From: Bacteroidales bacterium
GTDB taxonomy: Bacteria > Bacteroidota > Bacteroidia > Bacteroidales > UBA932
Assembly (NCBI GenBank): GCA_024401855.1
Contig: JAKSKH010000025.1
Coordinates: forward strand, 1 to 32,421
Direction: 5' to 3'
DNA length: 32,421 bases
Part shown: positions 19,096 through 26,197 of the stretch, in pieces
How positions within the stretch are numbered: the stretch's first letter is position 1
Layout of the letters: each line of letters starts with the position of its first letter
Program-made: the position numbers and the translations under genes
The notes under the pieces: model-generated
Seen by the model: only the letters and a program-made list of their open reading frames with translations
What the model was told of the DNA's origin: nothing
Database searches by the model: none

Positions 19096-19905
19096 TCAGC
19101 AGGGGGGATTGCCGTTTACCTTTTCCTTTGAGAACAGGACTACAGTCAACGGCAAAGCTATAAGTGCCATTGTGGCGCTCACAGGGAGGTATATGCCGAA
19201 GTTGCAATATTCAACGATTATGTAAGTAATGGACAGCAGCGCTGTTCCGAGCAGCGCGGACCAGGCGTATTGCCTGCGGATGTCCCCTGGCTTCACTATA
19301 GCACGCACGAGGTTAGGAACTCCCAGACTCACGAAGCCGATGGTTCCGCAAATGCTGACCACGCTGGTAACCAGGACGCTTATCATGAACAATATTCCCG
19401 CCTTTGCCACATTGGACAGTTCCGTCTCTCCCTTGAAATGTGCGGTGAGCTTTTTGGAGCAGAGCATAGCGGTGGCAAGGCCTGAAACAAAGAGAATCAG
19501 GCTGATTGCAATATCGAGGGAGGTAACCCCCTGCAATTTGAAGTTGGCTGCGCCCCAGAGGTAGTACTGCTTCAACAGATCGCCCGTGGGCGCGTTGGTG
19601 ACCACTATGGTGCCTATGGAGCCGACGAAAGTCCCGAACAGGATACCGAAAGTTATCAGACGGGATGTATTCAGTCTGATGGCAACCAGAGAAACTGTCA
19701 GCGCGCATACTGCCTGACATATGAATGCCCCGACAGTGAGTGAGCACCACCCTGTCATTGTTGCCGCCGCGGCCCCGAGACAGGCTGCGCTGCCCAGTCC
19801 GAGGGAGTATATGTCCCCAAGCTGGTTTCTCCACAGATACTGCATCTGCACTCCCCCGACAGGGAGTGCGATGCCACAAAGGATTACATAAAGAAAACTG
19901 AGCAT
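19096..19905 (-). CDS. short FecCD/BtuC-like ABC permease
   Basis: A 269-residue polytopic membrane protein of the FecCD family, whose members import vitamin B12 or siderophores. The match begins in the second helix region (VGGVQMQYLWRNQLGDIYSLGLGSAACLGAA, equivalent to G...Q...RNPLADPYLLG-S.GA) and runs to the C-terminal region (FVSLGVPNLVRAIVKPGDIRR to LPVSATMALIALPLTVVLFSKE). Family members are usually about 320-350 residues, so the N-terminal helix and loop (about 60 residues) are absent. The usual VPH-x-x-R reads VPNLVR, and PVG-x-x-T-x-x-x-G is altered to PVSATMALIA. It begins 2 nt after btuB under the same cobalamin riboswitch, which points to B12. No ATPase or binding-protein gene is adjacent. 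It may be functional with partners elsewhere, or degenerate. Confidence 0.8.
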   Translation of the reverse strand: MLSFLYVILCGIALPVGGVQMQYLWRNQLGDIYSLGLGSAACLGAAAATMTGWCSLTVGAFICQAVCALTVSLVAIRLNTSRLITFGILFGTFVGSIGTIVVTNAPTGDLLKQYYLWGAANFKLQGVTSLDIAISLILFVSGLATAMLCSKKLTAHFKGETELSNVAKAGILFMISVLVTSVVSICGTIGFVSLGVPNLVRAIVKPGDIRRQYAWSALLGTALLSITYIIVEYCNFGIYLPVSATMALIALPLTVVLFSKEKVNGNPPC

Positions 19906-19907
19906 AA

Positions 19908-21698
19908 TCAGAAATAATATTCGATGCTTCCGTAGAAGGAACGTCCGGGCATAGGATATCCGGAAGACAGTTCATACCGGGTGTCTGCAATGTTGCGGGC
20001 AAGGAATTTCAACCCGAGGGAATGACCTTTCCCAAACCGGAAGTTCTTCCCTGCAGAGATGTCGAGAGTGTTGTAGTCAGGTATTCCGCTATAGCTGTCC
20101 CGCCTTCCACATCGGAGATTCCACAGGAAATCAAGACTGAAACCCTTGAAAGAACCGTTTAGCGCGACTGTCAGGGAATGTTTGGATATAAACGGGAGCT
20201 GTTCGTTGAAAGATGAGCTGTCTGGAGTTCTGTCCTTCGCATTCTGCCAGGTATATGCGGCCGAAAGGGACCCGGTCCAATCTCCTTTCTTGAAAGAGGC
20301 GCCCGTTTTGAGGTCCGTACCGCACATGACGGCCTTTCCGATATTATACGGAAACCAGCTGCCAGGATCCTCAGCCGATGGAGCCGAGACGATCTTGTCC
20401 TTGATGGAGTTGAAGAAAAAGTCCGCTTCTGCGTTCACACTCCACTCGGAGATTTGCTTTCTCCATTGCGGCCCAACCGATGAGAGCCACGAATCCTCGC
20501 ACTTGAGGTCAGGATTACCGAACCCGGGGTAATACAGTTCATTGAATACGGGAACCCTGTAAGCCCGCCTGCCGAACGCAACCAGGTCCAGCCCGTCGGT
20601 CACGGCGTAGCGGAAATCGACTGAGGGAGACACAGCATTGATTGCTTTTGAACCTTTGTCGAAATTGCCGGAATACTCGATTGAGACATCGGCCTTGAAT
20701 TTGGGCAGGCGGAACACCGACGTTGCCGCAGACACGAAGTTCGTTCTGGCGGCATCATAATCGGTCGCATTAAGATTGTCGTGCCTGATATCGGCCGCCA
20801 GGGATATTTCCAACCAGGACGCTATACGGAAGATATGGGAGGTGTTCAACTGGAATTCGGTCGCTTTGTACCGGCTGTCACCCCATTCACTTGAGTATGA
20901 GAGGTCATCGTATGCGAACTTTGCGCTGGCATTCAGGGTATATCGCGGCGAGAAAGCGTTTTTCACCACACCCTGTACGAAGAAGTTCCTGTCTTTCTGC
21001 CTGTCTGTGGAAGGCCAGTCGCTCGAACCCGGCGTTCCCCTGCCGGACCCGTTGAAATATGCTTTTGTGTGCCAGGAGCCCCTGTCCATCAAACCCCACA
21101 CATCTATGCCTGTACGGATCTGGCTGATATCGTTGTTCTCCCTGCGGAGATTGTCGCCATAGCGGAAATCGCCCTTGCTGACAGTTCCCGAAGATATCGA
21201 AGACAGGGATACCCTGTCCGACAACTTGAAATCAAATCTTGCCGAAGGCTCATACGTACCGAACGAACCTCCGCGGAACTTTACGTTTCCGGCGAATTTC
21301 CCCGTGCCGAATTCCGGTTTCGAGGTGTTGAATGAAAGGCTGTTCTGCGCATAATCCAATACGATGTTGGAGCAACTGCCAAGATCCAGCATTCCAAGAT
21401 CTGTCTGACCGCTCTGACCATTGCTCACGCGGACCCCGTCGACATAAACCGTCGTAGAGGCGGAACCCAAACCCCTGAGGTTTACCGATTTCAACCCTGC
21501 AGCACCGCCCATGTCATTGACATTAAGGGCAGGAATACCGCTTAATGCTTCTGTGACGCTGGTCTGGTTTGAAATAAGAACGGTATCCGATTCGGATACA
21601 ATCACACCCCTGTCCGCAACTACGACCGCGGTCCTGAGGGTGTCCGGCACATCTGCTGAAAGCATACCCGCCACAACTAAAAAAGAAGAGAGAAACAT
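19908..21698 (-). CDS. btuB: TonB-dependent vitamin B12 receptor
   Basis: A 596-residue outer-membrane receptor. Residues 1 to about 15 form a signal peptide (MFLSSFLVVAGMLSA). A plug domain follows (about 45-150: TSVTEALSGIPALNV, SVNLRGLGSASTTVYVDGVRV), then a 22-strand-type barrel ending in GRSFYGSIEYYF with a terminal aromatic residue. The length is close to BtuB (about 590-620 residues) and short for a SusC-type receptor. A cobalamin riboswitch in its 5' leader supports B12 or a related corrinoid as ligand. The N-terminal TonB box is not certain; DTVLISN at about 38-44 is a candidate. The downstream permease starts after 2 nt. Confidence 0.93.
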   Translation of the reverse strand: MFLSSFLVVAGMLSADVPDTLRTAVVVADRGVIVSESDTVLISNQTSVTEALSGIPALNVNDMGGAAGLKSVNLRGLGSASTTVYVDGVRVSNGQSGQTDLGMLDLGSCSNIVLDYAQNSLSFNTSKPEFGTGKFAGNVKFRGGSFGTYEPSARFDFKLSDRVSLSSISSGTVSKGDFRYGDNLRRENNDISQIRTGIDVWGLMDRGSWHTKAYFNGSGRGTPGSSDWPSTDRQKDRNFFVQGVVKNAFSPRYTLNASAKFAYDDLSYSSEWGDSRYKATEFQLNTSHIFRIASWLEISLAADIRHDNLNATDYDAARTNFVSAATSVFRLPKFKADVSIEYSGNFDKGSKAINAVSPSVDFRYAVTDGLDLVAFGRRAYRVPVFNELYYPGFGNPDLKCEDSWLSSVGPQWRKQISEWSVNAEADFFFNSIKDKIVSAPSAEDPGSWFPYNIGKAVMCGTDLKTGASFKKGDWTGSLSAAYTWQNAKDRTPDSSSFNEQLPFISKHSLTVALNGSFKGFSLDFLWNLRCGRRDSYSGIPDYNTLDISAGKNFRFGKGHSLGLKFLARNIADTRYELSSGYPMPGRSFYGSIEYYF

Positions 21699-21716
21699 TG
21701 TTGTATTGTCTCAACG

Positions 21717-21736
21717 GAAACCTGCCCCCGGGTTTC
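21717..21736 (-). promoter_or_regulatory. regulatory hairpin 3' of the cobalamin aptamer
   Basis: GAAACC (21717-21722) and GGTTTC (21731-21736) form a 6-bp hairpin with an 8-nt G/C-rich loop, ending 19 nt before the btuB start codon. Its position and rich loop fit the expression-platform stem (P13) whose loop docks with the aptamer L5 loop when B12 is bound. There is no T run after it, which suggests translational rather than transcriptional control. Confidence 0.5.
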
Positions 21737-21746
21737 ACCTGTTTGA

Positions 21747-21914
21747 CTTAACTATGGCAGGTCTTCTGACTTGTTCCGGAGTCACGCCTTCTCATCCGAA
21801 TGGACAATGGCAAAGAAAGTGACACATTGATGGAACTTACAGCTGCGGGCACAGTCCGGGTCTTTCACCCGATTCCCTTTTCAAGCCACACCGCGTGGCT
21901 CACCATAGCCCGGA
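21747..21914 (-). ncRNA. cobalamin riboswitch (btuB leader)
   Basis: Read on the minus strand, the leader has the defining elements in order: the paired start TTGTCCGG (about 21907-21914), a GCCACGCGGTGTGGC hairpin, the AAAAGGGAAT internal segment, GGGTGAAAGACCCGGACTGTG, CCCGCAGCTGTAA, and the B12 box AGTCAGAAGACCTGCC at 21756-21771. The arm CCGGAACAA (about 21771-21779) can close the start helix with TTGTCCGG. The promoter's -7 box abuts the 5' end. B12 should repress btuB and the permease. Confidence 0.95.
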
Positions 21915-21945
21915 CAAAGGTACAACAATTCAACAATATTGCAAT
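21915..21945 (-). promoter_or_regulatory. promoter of the riboswitch-btuB transcript
   Basis: The minus strand has ATTG at 21942-21945, a 19-nt spacer, and the -7 box TACCTTTG at 21915-21922. Three of four -33 bases match TTTG and the -7 box is perfect. The start site predicted at about 21908-21910 falls at the first base pairs of the riboswitch, which supports both calls. Confidence 0.65.
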
Positions 21946-21954
21946 ATGCAAAGG

Positions 21955-22464
21955 TTAATCCTTATACCAGTCTTTATAGAGAAGATACCCTTGGGCGTTC
22001 TTATGGGCTGCGGCGGCCACGGCTTCGGATGCGTCCTTGACTTTCTTTGCAGGAATGCCGGCATAGACTCCCGGCTCAAGAACCTGGTTACTGAGCACGA
22101 CCGAGCCCGCACCGATAATGGTATTGTCCGGAATGACGGCGTTGTCCATCAGTACGGCGCCCATCCCGACAAGCACATTATTGCCGATTCTGGCGCCATG
22201 TATCACGGCATTGTGTCCAACGGAAACGTCATTGCCTATTTCCACTACAGAACGCTTGTAGAGCGTGTGGAGCACGGCGCCGTCCTGGATATTCACCCTG
22301 TCGCCCATGACGATGGGATTCACGTCCCCGCGCAATACGCTGCCGTACCATATGCTGCAGTCGTCACCGATGGTGACATCACCTATCAACGCGGCGTTCT
22401 CCGCAAGGAAACACCTCCGCCCCACTATGGGGGTCTTGCCGTTCAGTTCTTTGATTATAGCCAT
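21955..22464 (-). CDS. gamma-carbonic anhydrase-like hexapeptide-repeat protein
   Basis: A 169-residue left-handed beta-helix protein of the gamma-carbonic anhydrase/YrdA/PaaY group. The frame opens at 22563, but Met at 22464 (MAIIKELNGKTPIVG) is the normal start for the family. Hexapeptide strands run from about residue 25 to 135 (ALIGDVTIGDDCSIWYG, AVIHGARIGNNVLVGMGAV). The zinc-site histidines are visible at 66 (AVLHT), 84 (VGHNA) and 89 (VIHG), with the conserved LRGD (residues 44-47) and NIQDG (58-62). A CO2-hydration or related role in the cytoplasm is inferred; many homologues have no measured activity. Its start lies inside the 3' end of the lysR gene (10-nt overlap). Confidence 0.87.
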   Translation of the reverse strand: MAIIKELNGKTPIVGRRCFLAENAALIGDVTIGDDCSIWYGSVLRGDVNPIVMGDRVNIQDGAVLHTLYKRSVVEIGNDVSVGHNAVIHGARIGNNVLVGMGAVLMDNAVIPDNTIIGAGSVVLSNQVLEPGVYAGIPAKKVKDASEAVAAAAHKNAQGYLLYKDWYKD

Positions 22465-23357
22465 TTTCCGTTCAGTTCCTGAATGATATTCGTATCGCGG
22501 AGCATCTCCACAAAAGCCTCTGCGCTCCGCTTGTGCAATACACGTTTGAGAGTATGGACGCACCCCTGCATCTGATTGTCCGGAAGGTCAAGCGGCACCG
22601 CTTTCAGAAGCTCCCGTCCGCGGATGGACGTTTTGGACAGCATGGTCAGAAGGTTGTTGTCCTGAACTATGTCGAGCAGGACATTGGCCTCGTTGATTTC
22701 CAGACAGACATTCAGGTTGGAACGCTCGATGCAGATATACTCCTCAATGGCATTCCGCGCCTGCAGGCCTTTGGCCGGGATGGCGAGACGGTAACGGCCG
22801 AGCTCTTCCATACTTATGGATTTCCTGCCCGCAAGAGCGTGATCCTTGCGCATTATTACGGAAATCTGGTCACTGAAAAGGTTGCTTGACTCTATTTCAT
22901 TGTAAGGCTGTCCCGGCTTGAACGCAAGCACCAGGTCCACCTCCCGGTGGCGGAGAGCCTCCATCAGCTCCTCCATATTCCTGTATATGATGTTGAGCTT
23001 CACGCCAGGGTGTTCCTTGACGAAATTCTTCACCGTCTCCGTCAGGATATGGTTGAAAGAGTACGTGATGCCTATGTTGAGTTCTCCCGTAAGCATCTCC
23101 TTCAAGTCATTCACCTGCGCCTTGCAGGCTTCGGCGTCCTGAATGGTCTGGATTGCAAGCGGCAGCAGGAGAGCCCCGCTCTGAGTCAGGGAAGCCGAAT
23201 GGGAGTCACGCTGGAACAGGATTGTCCCGAGTTCATTCTCCAGAGACTTTATCTGCTGCGAAAGAGTGCTCTGGCTGACATACAGACTGCGGGCAGCCTC
23301 AGAGAAATTCAGAGTCTGCGCCGTTCTGACAAAATATTTCAACTGCCGGAGTTCCAT
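22455..23357 (-). CDS. LysR-type transcriptional regulator
   Basis: A 300-residue regulator. Met at 23357 (MELRQLKYFVRTAQTLNFSEAARSL) is chosen because it gives the canonical LysR N-terminus; the frame's extension to 23399 covers the promoter. The winged helix-turn-helix (about 16-60, SEAARSLYVSQSTLSQQIKSLENELG) is followed by the two-lobed effector domain (from about 88, GELNIGITYSFN) with the phenotype CbbR/CynR-like. It resembles a LysR subfamily common in Bacteroidales whose effector I cannot name. It overlaps the gamma-carbonic anhydrase gene and is divergent from birA. The regulator and the carbonic anhydrase are probably one transcript. Confidence 0.92.
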   Translation of the reverse strand: MELRQLKYFVRTAQTLNFSEAARSLYVSQSTLSQQIKSLENELGTILFQRDSHSASLTQSGALLLPLAIQTIQDAEACKAQVNDLKEMLTGELNIGITYSFNHILTETVKNFVKEHPGVKLNIIYRNMEELMEALRHREVDLVLAFKPGQPYNEIESSNLFSDQISVIMRKDHALAGRKSISMEELGRYRLAIPAKGLQARNAIEEYICIERSNLNVCLEINEANVLLDIVQDNNLLTMLSKTSIRGRELLKAVPLDLPDNQMQGCVHTLKRVLHKRSAEAFVEMLRDTNIIQELNGKWL

Positions 23358-23376
23358 AATGAAAACGGGGCGCACA

Positions 23377-23406
23377 TACCTTTGTGGCCATACATTCACA
23401 AAGGTA
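23377..23406. promoter_or_regulatory. 10-bp perfect inverted repeat upstream of lysR (operator candidate)
   Basis: TACCTTTGTG (23377-23386) and CACAAAGGTA (23397-23406) are perfect inverted repeats separated by 10 nt. The right arm contains the -7 box of the lysR promoter on the minus strand, and the left arm contains a mirror-image TACCTTTG on the plus strand. The layout suits a dimeric regulator, most simply LysR autoregulation, but it may also be two outward- and inward-facing -7 boxes. Confidence 0.5.
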
Positions 23407-23428
23407 ATATTTTTTTAAGAGTTACAAA
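23399..23428 (-). promoter_or_regulatory. promoter of lysR
   Basis: Minus-strand TTTG at 23425-23428, an 18-nt spacer and TACCTTTG at 23399-23406 give a good Bacteroidota promoter. The start site would be about 23392, in the spacer of the inverted repeat and 35 nt before the lysR ATG. Confidence 0.6.
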
Positions 23429-23432
23429 GTTG

Positions 23433-23440
23433 TACATTTG
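23433..23440 (+). promoter_or_regulatory. candidate -7 box for birA
   Basis: TACATTTG followed by CAG lies 16 nt upstream of the birA ATG at 23457. The expected -33 position at 23410-23413 reads TTTT, three of four bases to TTTG. It overlaps the divergent lysR promoter region, so the two genes share control sequence. Confidence 0.5.
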
Positions 23441-23456
23441 CAGTACTTATTTCAAA

Positions 23457-24062
23457 ATGGAAACAATGGAAAGCGGCATAATCTGGTTGAAAAGCACCGA
23501 CTCTACGAACAATGAACTCAGAAGACGCCTGGACAGGTCGGATAACCTTTCGATTGTCGCGGCCGAGATGCAGTCGGCGGGACGCGGCCAGGGCGAACAT
23601 ACCTGGCATTCCGAACCCGGGAGGAACCTTACTTTCTCCATCCTGCTGCGGCATCGCTGCCTGAAAGCGGCGGACGCTCTCGCCGTAACGTCCATCATGG
23701 CGCTTGGCATACGTGATTATCTGCAGACGAAAGGCATCGAGCCGTGGATAAAGTGGCCGAATGACATATGGGTCGGGGACAGGAAAATCTGCGGGATACT
23801 TGTGGAGAACACCATCAACGCAGGAATGATTGAATTCTCCATAGTCGGAGTAGGGCTCGACCTCAATCAGACAGACTGGCCTTCCGAATTACCCAATCCG
23901 GTGAGTCTCAAGGATTTGACCGGGCAGGAATATGACACCCACCAGGAATTGCGGCTGCTGTCGGAAGCCATCGCTCAGCGCAGCGCCCGCGCCTCCGCTC
24001 CTGAAGGTGCGGCCGAACTCATGAAAGAGTTCGAAAAGGTCGTGGTCCGGCTCGAACGCTAA
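23457..24062 (+). CDS. birA: biotin--[biotin carboxyl-carrier protein] ligase, minimal form
   Basis: A 201-residue enzyme that makes biotinyl-AMP and attaches biotin to the carrier lysine of biotin-dependent enzymes. The catalytic core is complete: STDSTNNE near residues 13-20, the biotin/AMP loop GRGQGEHTW at 42-50, GRNLTFSILL, KWPNDIWV at 99-106, and KICGILVE at 110-117. There is no N-terminal DNA-binding domain, so it is not a repressor. The small C-terminal SH3-like domain is also missing, making it shorter than the roughly 240-residue monofunctional ligases. The open frame extends far upstream (to 22947) but that part is antisense to lysR; Met at 23457 or 23466 is the true start. Its likely client, a biotin carrier, is encoded 2.1 kb downstream. 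Confidence 0.92.
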   Translation: METMESGIIWLKSTDSTNNELRRRLDRSDNLSIVAAEMQSAGRGQGEHTWHSEPGRNLTFSILLRHRCLKAADALAVTSIMALGIRDYLQTKGIEPWIKWPNDIWVGDRKICGILVENTINAGMIEFSIVGVGLDLNQTDWPSELPNPVSLKDLTGQEYDTHQELRLLSEAIAQRSARASAPEGAAELMKEFEKVVVRLER

Positions 24063-24068
24063 ATGCCA

Positions 24069-24099
24069 TTTCGATAGCAACCGATTACCGCTATCGAAA
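24069..24099. repeat. perfect inverted repeat after birA
   Basis: TTTCGATAGC (24069-24078) and GCTATCGAAA (24090-24099) form a 10-bp perfect palindrome with an 11-nt loop, starting 6 nt after the birA stop. The 3' arm is followed by A rather than T on the plus strand, so it is not a textbook intrinsic terminator. It may stabilise the birA mRNA end or be a protein site in front of the decarboxylase operon. The rest of the 142-nt gap holds only the -7 box at 24141. Confidence 0.55.
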
Positions 24100-24140
24100 A
24101 ATACAATAGCAAATACCACTTAAAGACGGACAAAGTCAAG

Positions 24141-24148
24141 TATATTTG
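24141..24148 (+). promoter_or_regulatory. candidate -7 box for the mmd-mut operon
   Basis: TATATTTG followed by CA lies 56 nt upstream of the mmdA ATG. No clear TTTG stands 19 nt upstream (the position reads ACTT), so a regulator may assist. It is the only -7 consensus I see in the gap after birA and could drive the genes through at least mmdB. Confidence 0.5.
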
Positions 24149-24204
24149 CATGATTGAATAAATATATCCGGCAGGACAACAATTACAACGTTTTATAATA
24201 AGAT

Positions 24205-25758
24205 ATGGAAGACAAACTCAGTTCTCTCAAGGCCCGCAGGGCCAAAGCCGAGCTTGGCGGCGGTCAGAAAAGAATCGATGCACAGCACGAGAAAGGAAAA
24301 ATGACTGCACGTGAGCGTCTGGCGATGCTGCTTGATGAAGGCAGTTTCGAAGAATTCGACGCCTTCGTACAGCACCGTTGCACCAACTTCGGTATGGAAA
24401 AATCCCACACCGACGGAGATGGTGTCGTAACGGGTAGAGGTACGATCGACGGTCGTATCGTTTATGTATTTGCTCAGGATTTCACCGTCAGCGGAGGTTC
24501 TTTGAGCAAGACAATGTCCGAGAAGATCTGCAAGGTCATGGATATGGCAATGCAGTGCGGAGCACCGTTCATCGGTATCAATGACTCCGGCGGAGCCCGT
24601 ATCCAGGAAGGAATCGACGCTCTTGCAGGATATGCCGATATCTTCGAAAGGAACATCCTCTGTTCAGGAGTCATCCCTCAGATAAGCGGTATCTTCGGTC
24701 CTTGTGCCGGTGGAGCCGTCTATTCTCCCGCCCTGACCGACTTCACCCTCATGGTCAAGGACACCTCCTATATGTTCCTCACCGGACCGTCCGTAGTGAA
24801 GAGCGTAACCGGAGAAGTAGTAAGCCAGGAGGATCTGGGCGGATCATGGGTTCACACTTCCAAGAGCGGCGTTGCGCACTTCGCGGCCGAGAATGAGACA
24901 GAGGCCATCGCATCTCTCAAGAAGCTTCTCTCATTCCTCCCTCAGAACAATCTGGAGGAAGCTCCTCTCAAACCCACCAACGACCCTGTCGGCAGGCTCG
25001 AGGACTCACTCAACACATTCATTCCCGAGAACCTCAACCAGGCTTATGACATGTACACCGTTATCAACAGCATAGTTGATGATGGCGATTTCTTCGAAGT
25101 ACACGCCTCATTCGCAAAGAACATAATCGTAGGTTTCGCCCACATGAACGGACAGAGCGTGGGTATCGTTGCAAACCAGCCCAAGGCTATGGCCGGTGTG
25201 CTCGACATCAACGCAAGCCGCAAGGCTGCCAGGTTCGTCCGCTTCTGTGACGCATTCAACATCCCTCTCGTGACACTCGTTGACGTTCCGGGATTCCTCT
25301 GCGGCACACAGCAGGAATACGGCGGAATCATCACCCATGGAGCAAAACTTCTCTATGCATACGGCGAGGCCACCGTTCCCAAGGTTACGGTAACCCTGCG
25401 CAAGAGCTACGGCGGAGCCCACATCGTCATGAGCTGCAAGCAGCTGCGCGGCGACATCAACTACGCATGGCCTTCCGCCAACATAGCAGTAATGGGTGCC
25501 GACGGTGCCGTAGGAGTTCTTTACGGAAAGGAACTGAAGGAAGAGACCGACCCTGAAAAGAGGGCTCAGATCAAGGCCGCACGCACAGCCGAGTACAATG
25601 ACCTCTTCGCAAATCCTTATCAGGCAGCACAGAAGGGCTACATCGAGGATGTTATCGAGCCTGCAACCACACGTTTCCGCGTGATCCGCGCTCTCGAAGC
25701 ACTTCGCGGCAAGCAGCAGAACGTTCCTGCCAAGAAACACGATAATCTGCCATTATGA
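24205..25758 (+). CDS. mmdA: methylmalonyl-CoA decarboxylase, carboxyltransferase (alpha) subunit
   Basis: A 517-residue acyl-CoA carboxyltransferase of the crotonase-like double-domain fold, transferring the carboxyl group from methylmalonyl-CoA to the biotin carrier. Conserved blocks include [64 protein letters not shown] and, in the second half, [25 protein letters not shown] and [15 protein letters not shown]. On its own the sequence also fits propionyl-CoA carboxylase beta. The adjacent OadG- and OadB-like membrane subunits and a separate biotin carrier argue for the Na+-pumping decarboxylase. The subunit sits on the cytoplasmic face. It overlaps the next gene by 4 nt. Confidence 0.93.
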   Translation: MEDKLSSLKARRAKAELGGGQKRIDAQHEKGKMTARERLAMLLDEGSFEEFDAFVQHRCTNFGMEKSHTDGDGVVTGRGTIDGRIVYVFAQDFTVSGGSLSKTMSEKICKVMDMAMQCGAPFIGINDSGGARIQEGIDALAGYADIFERNILCSGVIPQISGIFGPCAGGAVYSPALTDFTLMVKDTSYMFLTGPSVVKSVTGEVVSQEDLGGSWVHTSKSGVAHFAAENETEAIASLKKLLSFLPQNNLEEAPLKPTNDPVGRLEDSLNTFIPENLNQAYDMYTVINSIVDDGDFFEVHASFAKNIIVGFAHMNGQSVGIVANQPKAMAGVLDINASRKAARFVRFCDAFNIPLVTLVDVPGFLCGTQQEYGGIITHGAKLLYAYGEATVPKVTVTLRKSYGGAHIVMSCKQLRGDINYAWPSANIAVMGADGAVGVLYGKELKEETDPEKRAQIKAARTAEYNDLFANPYQAAQKGYIEDVIEPATTRFRVIRALEALRGKQQNVPAKKHDNLPL

Positions 25759-26195
25759 TAAACTTGCTTGAAGCCAGACCGTACATAGACGGTCACACCA
25801 TAACAGCCAAAGCCGAAAGTCTGTGGCAGACCGACCCGCACGGATGGACTCTTACGCTTATTGCCGTAAGTACCGTGTTCCTCGGCCTCATAATCCTTTT
25901 CTTCATCTACAACTTTTCAGGAAACATCTTCTCAGGAAAATACAAGAAAGCTCCCAAGGAGAAGAAGGTGAAAGCCGTGAAGAAGGCTAGCGGAAAGGTT
26001 GACGGAGAGGTGGCTACAGCAATAGCCATGGCTCTTCAGATGAATGGAGGCGACGAGGTCTATGCAGCCATCGCCACCGCGCTTCACCTGCACCTCAGCT
26101 GCAGCGCCCACGACGGCGGTCCGTTCATACTTACCATAAAGCCATGCCAGAGCGCATGGGGAAACAAAATGTTGAACCTCAGAAAACAGAAGTAA
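25755..26195 (+). CDS. mmdD: OadG/MmdD-like small membrane subunit of the Na+-pumping decarboxylase
   Basis: A 146-residue protein with one membrane helix at about residues 32-53 ([21 protein letters not shown]) and a basic, helical cytoplasmic tail. It fits the gamma/delta (OadG) subunit, which bridges the carboxyltransferase and the membrane pump. The C-terminal part holds a duplicated motif, [13 protein letters not shown] (85-97) and [13 protein letters not shown] (101-113), which is seen in the OadG proteins of Bacteroidales as far as I recall. It overlaps mmdA by 4 nt and is 2 nt from the biotin carrier gene. Confidence 0.85.
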   Translation: MINLLEARPYIDGHTITAKAESLWQTDPHGWTLTLIAVSTVFLGLIILFFIYNFSGNIFSGKYKKAPKEKKVKAVKKASGKVDGEVATAIAMALQMNGGDEVYAAIATALHLHLSCSAHDGGPFILTIKPCQSAWGNKMLNLRKQK

Positions 26196-26197
26196 TC

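Noticed and set aside
22947-23456. Long N-terminal extension of the birA frame
   Set aside because: It is antisense to lysR. The biotin-ligase homology begins right after Met at 23457, downstream of a plausible promoter.
24069-24099. Intrinsic terminator for birA
   Set aside because: The hairpin is perfect but the 3' side is A-rich rather than T-rich on the plus strand, and the minus strand has no T run after it either.
24205-25758. Propionyl-CoA carboxylase beta subunit as the call for mmdA
   Set aside because: Without context both fit, but the adjacent OadG-like, biotin-carrier and OadB-like Na+-pump subunits indicate the decarboxylase.
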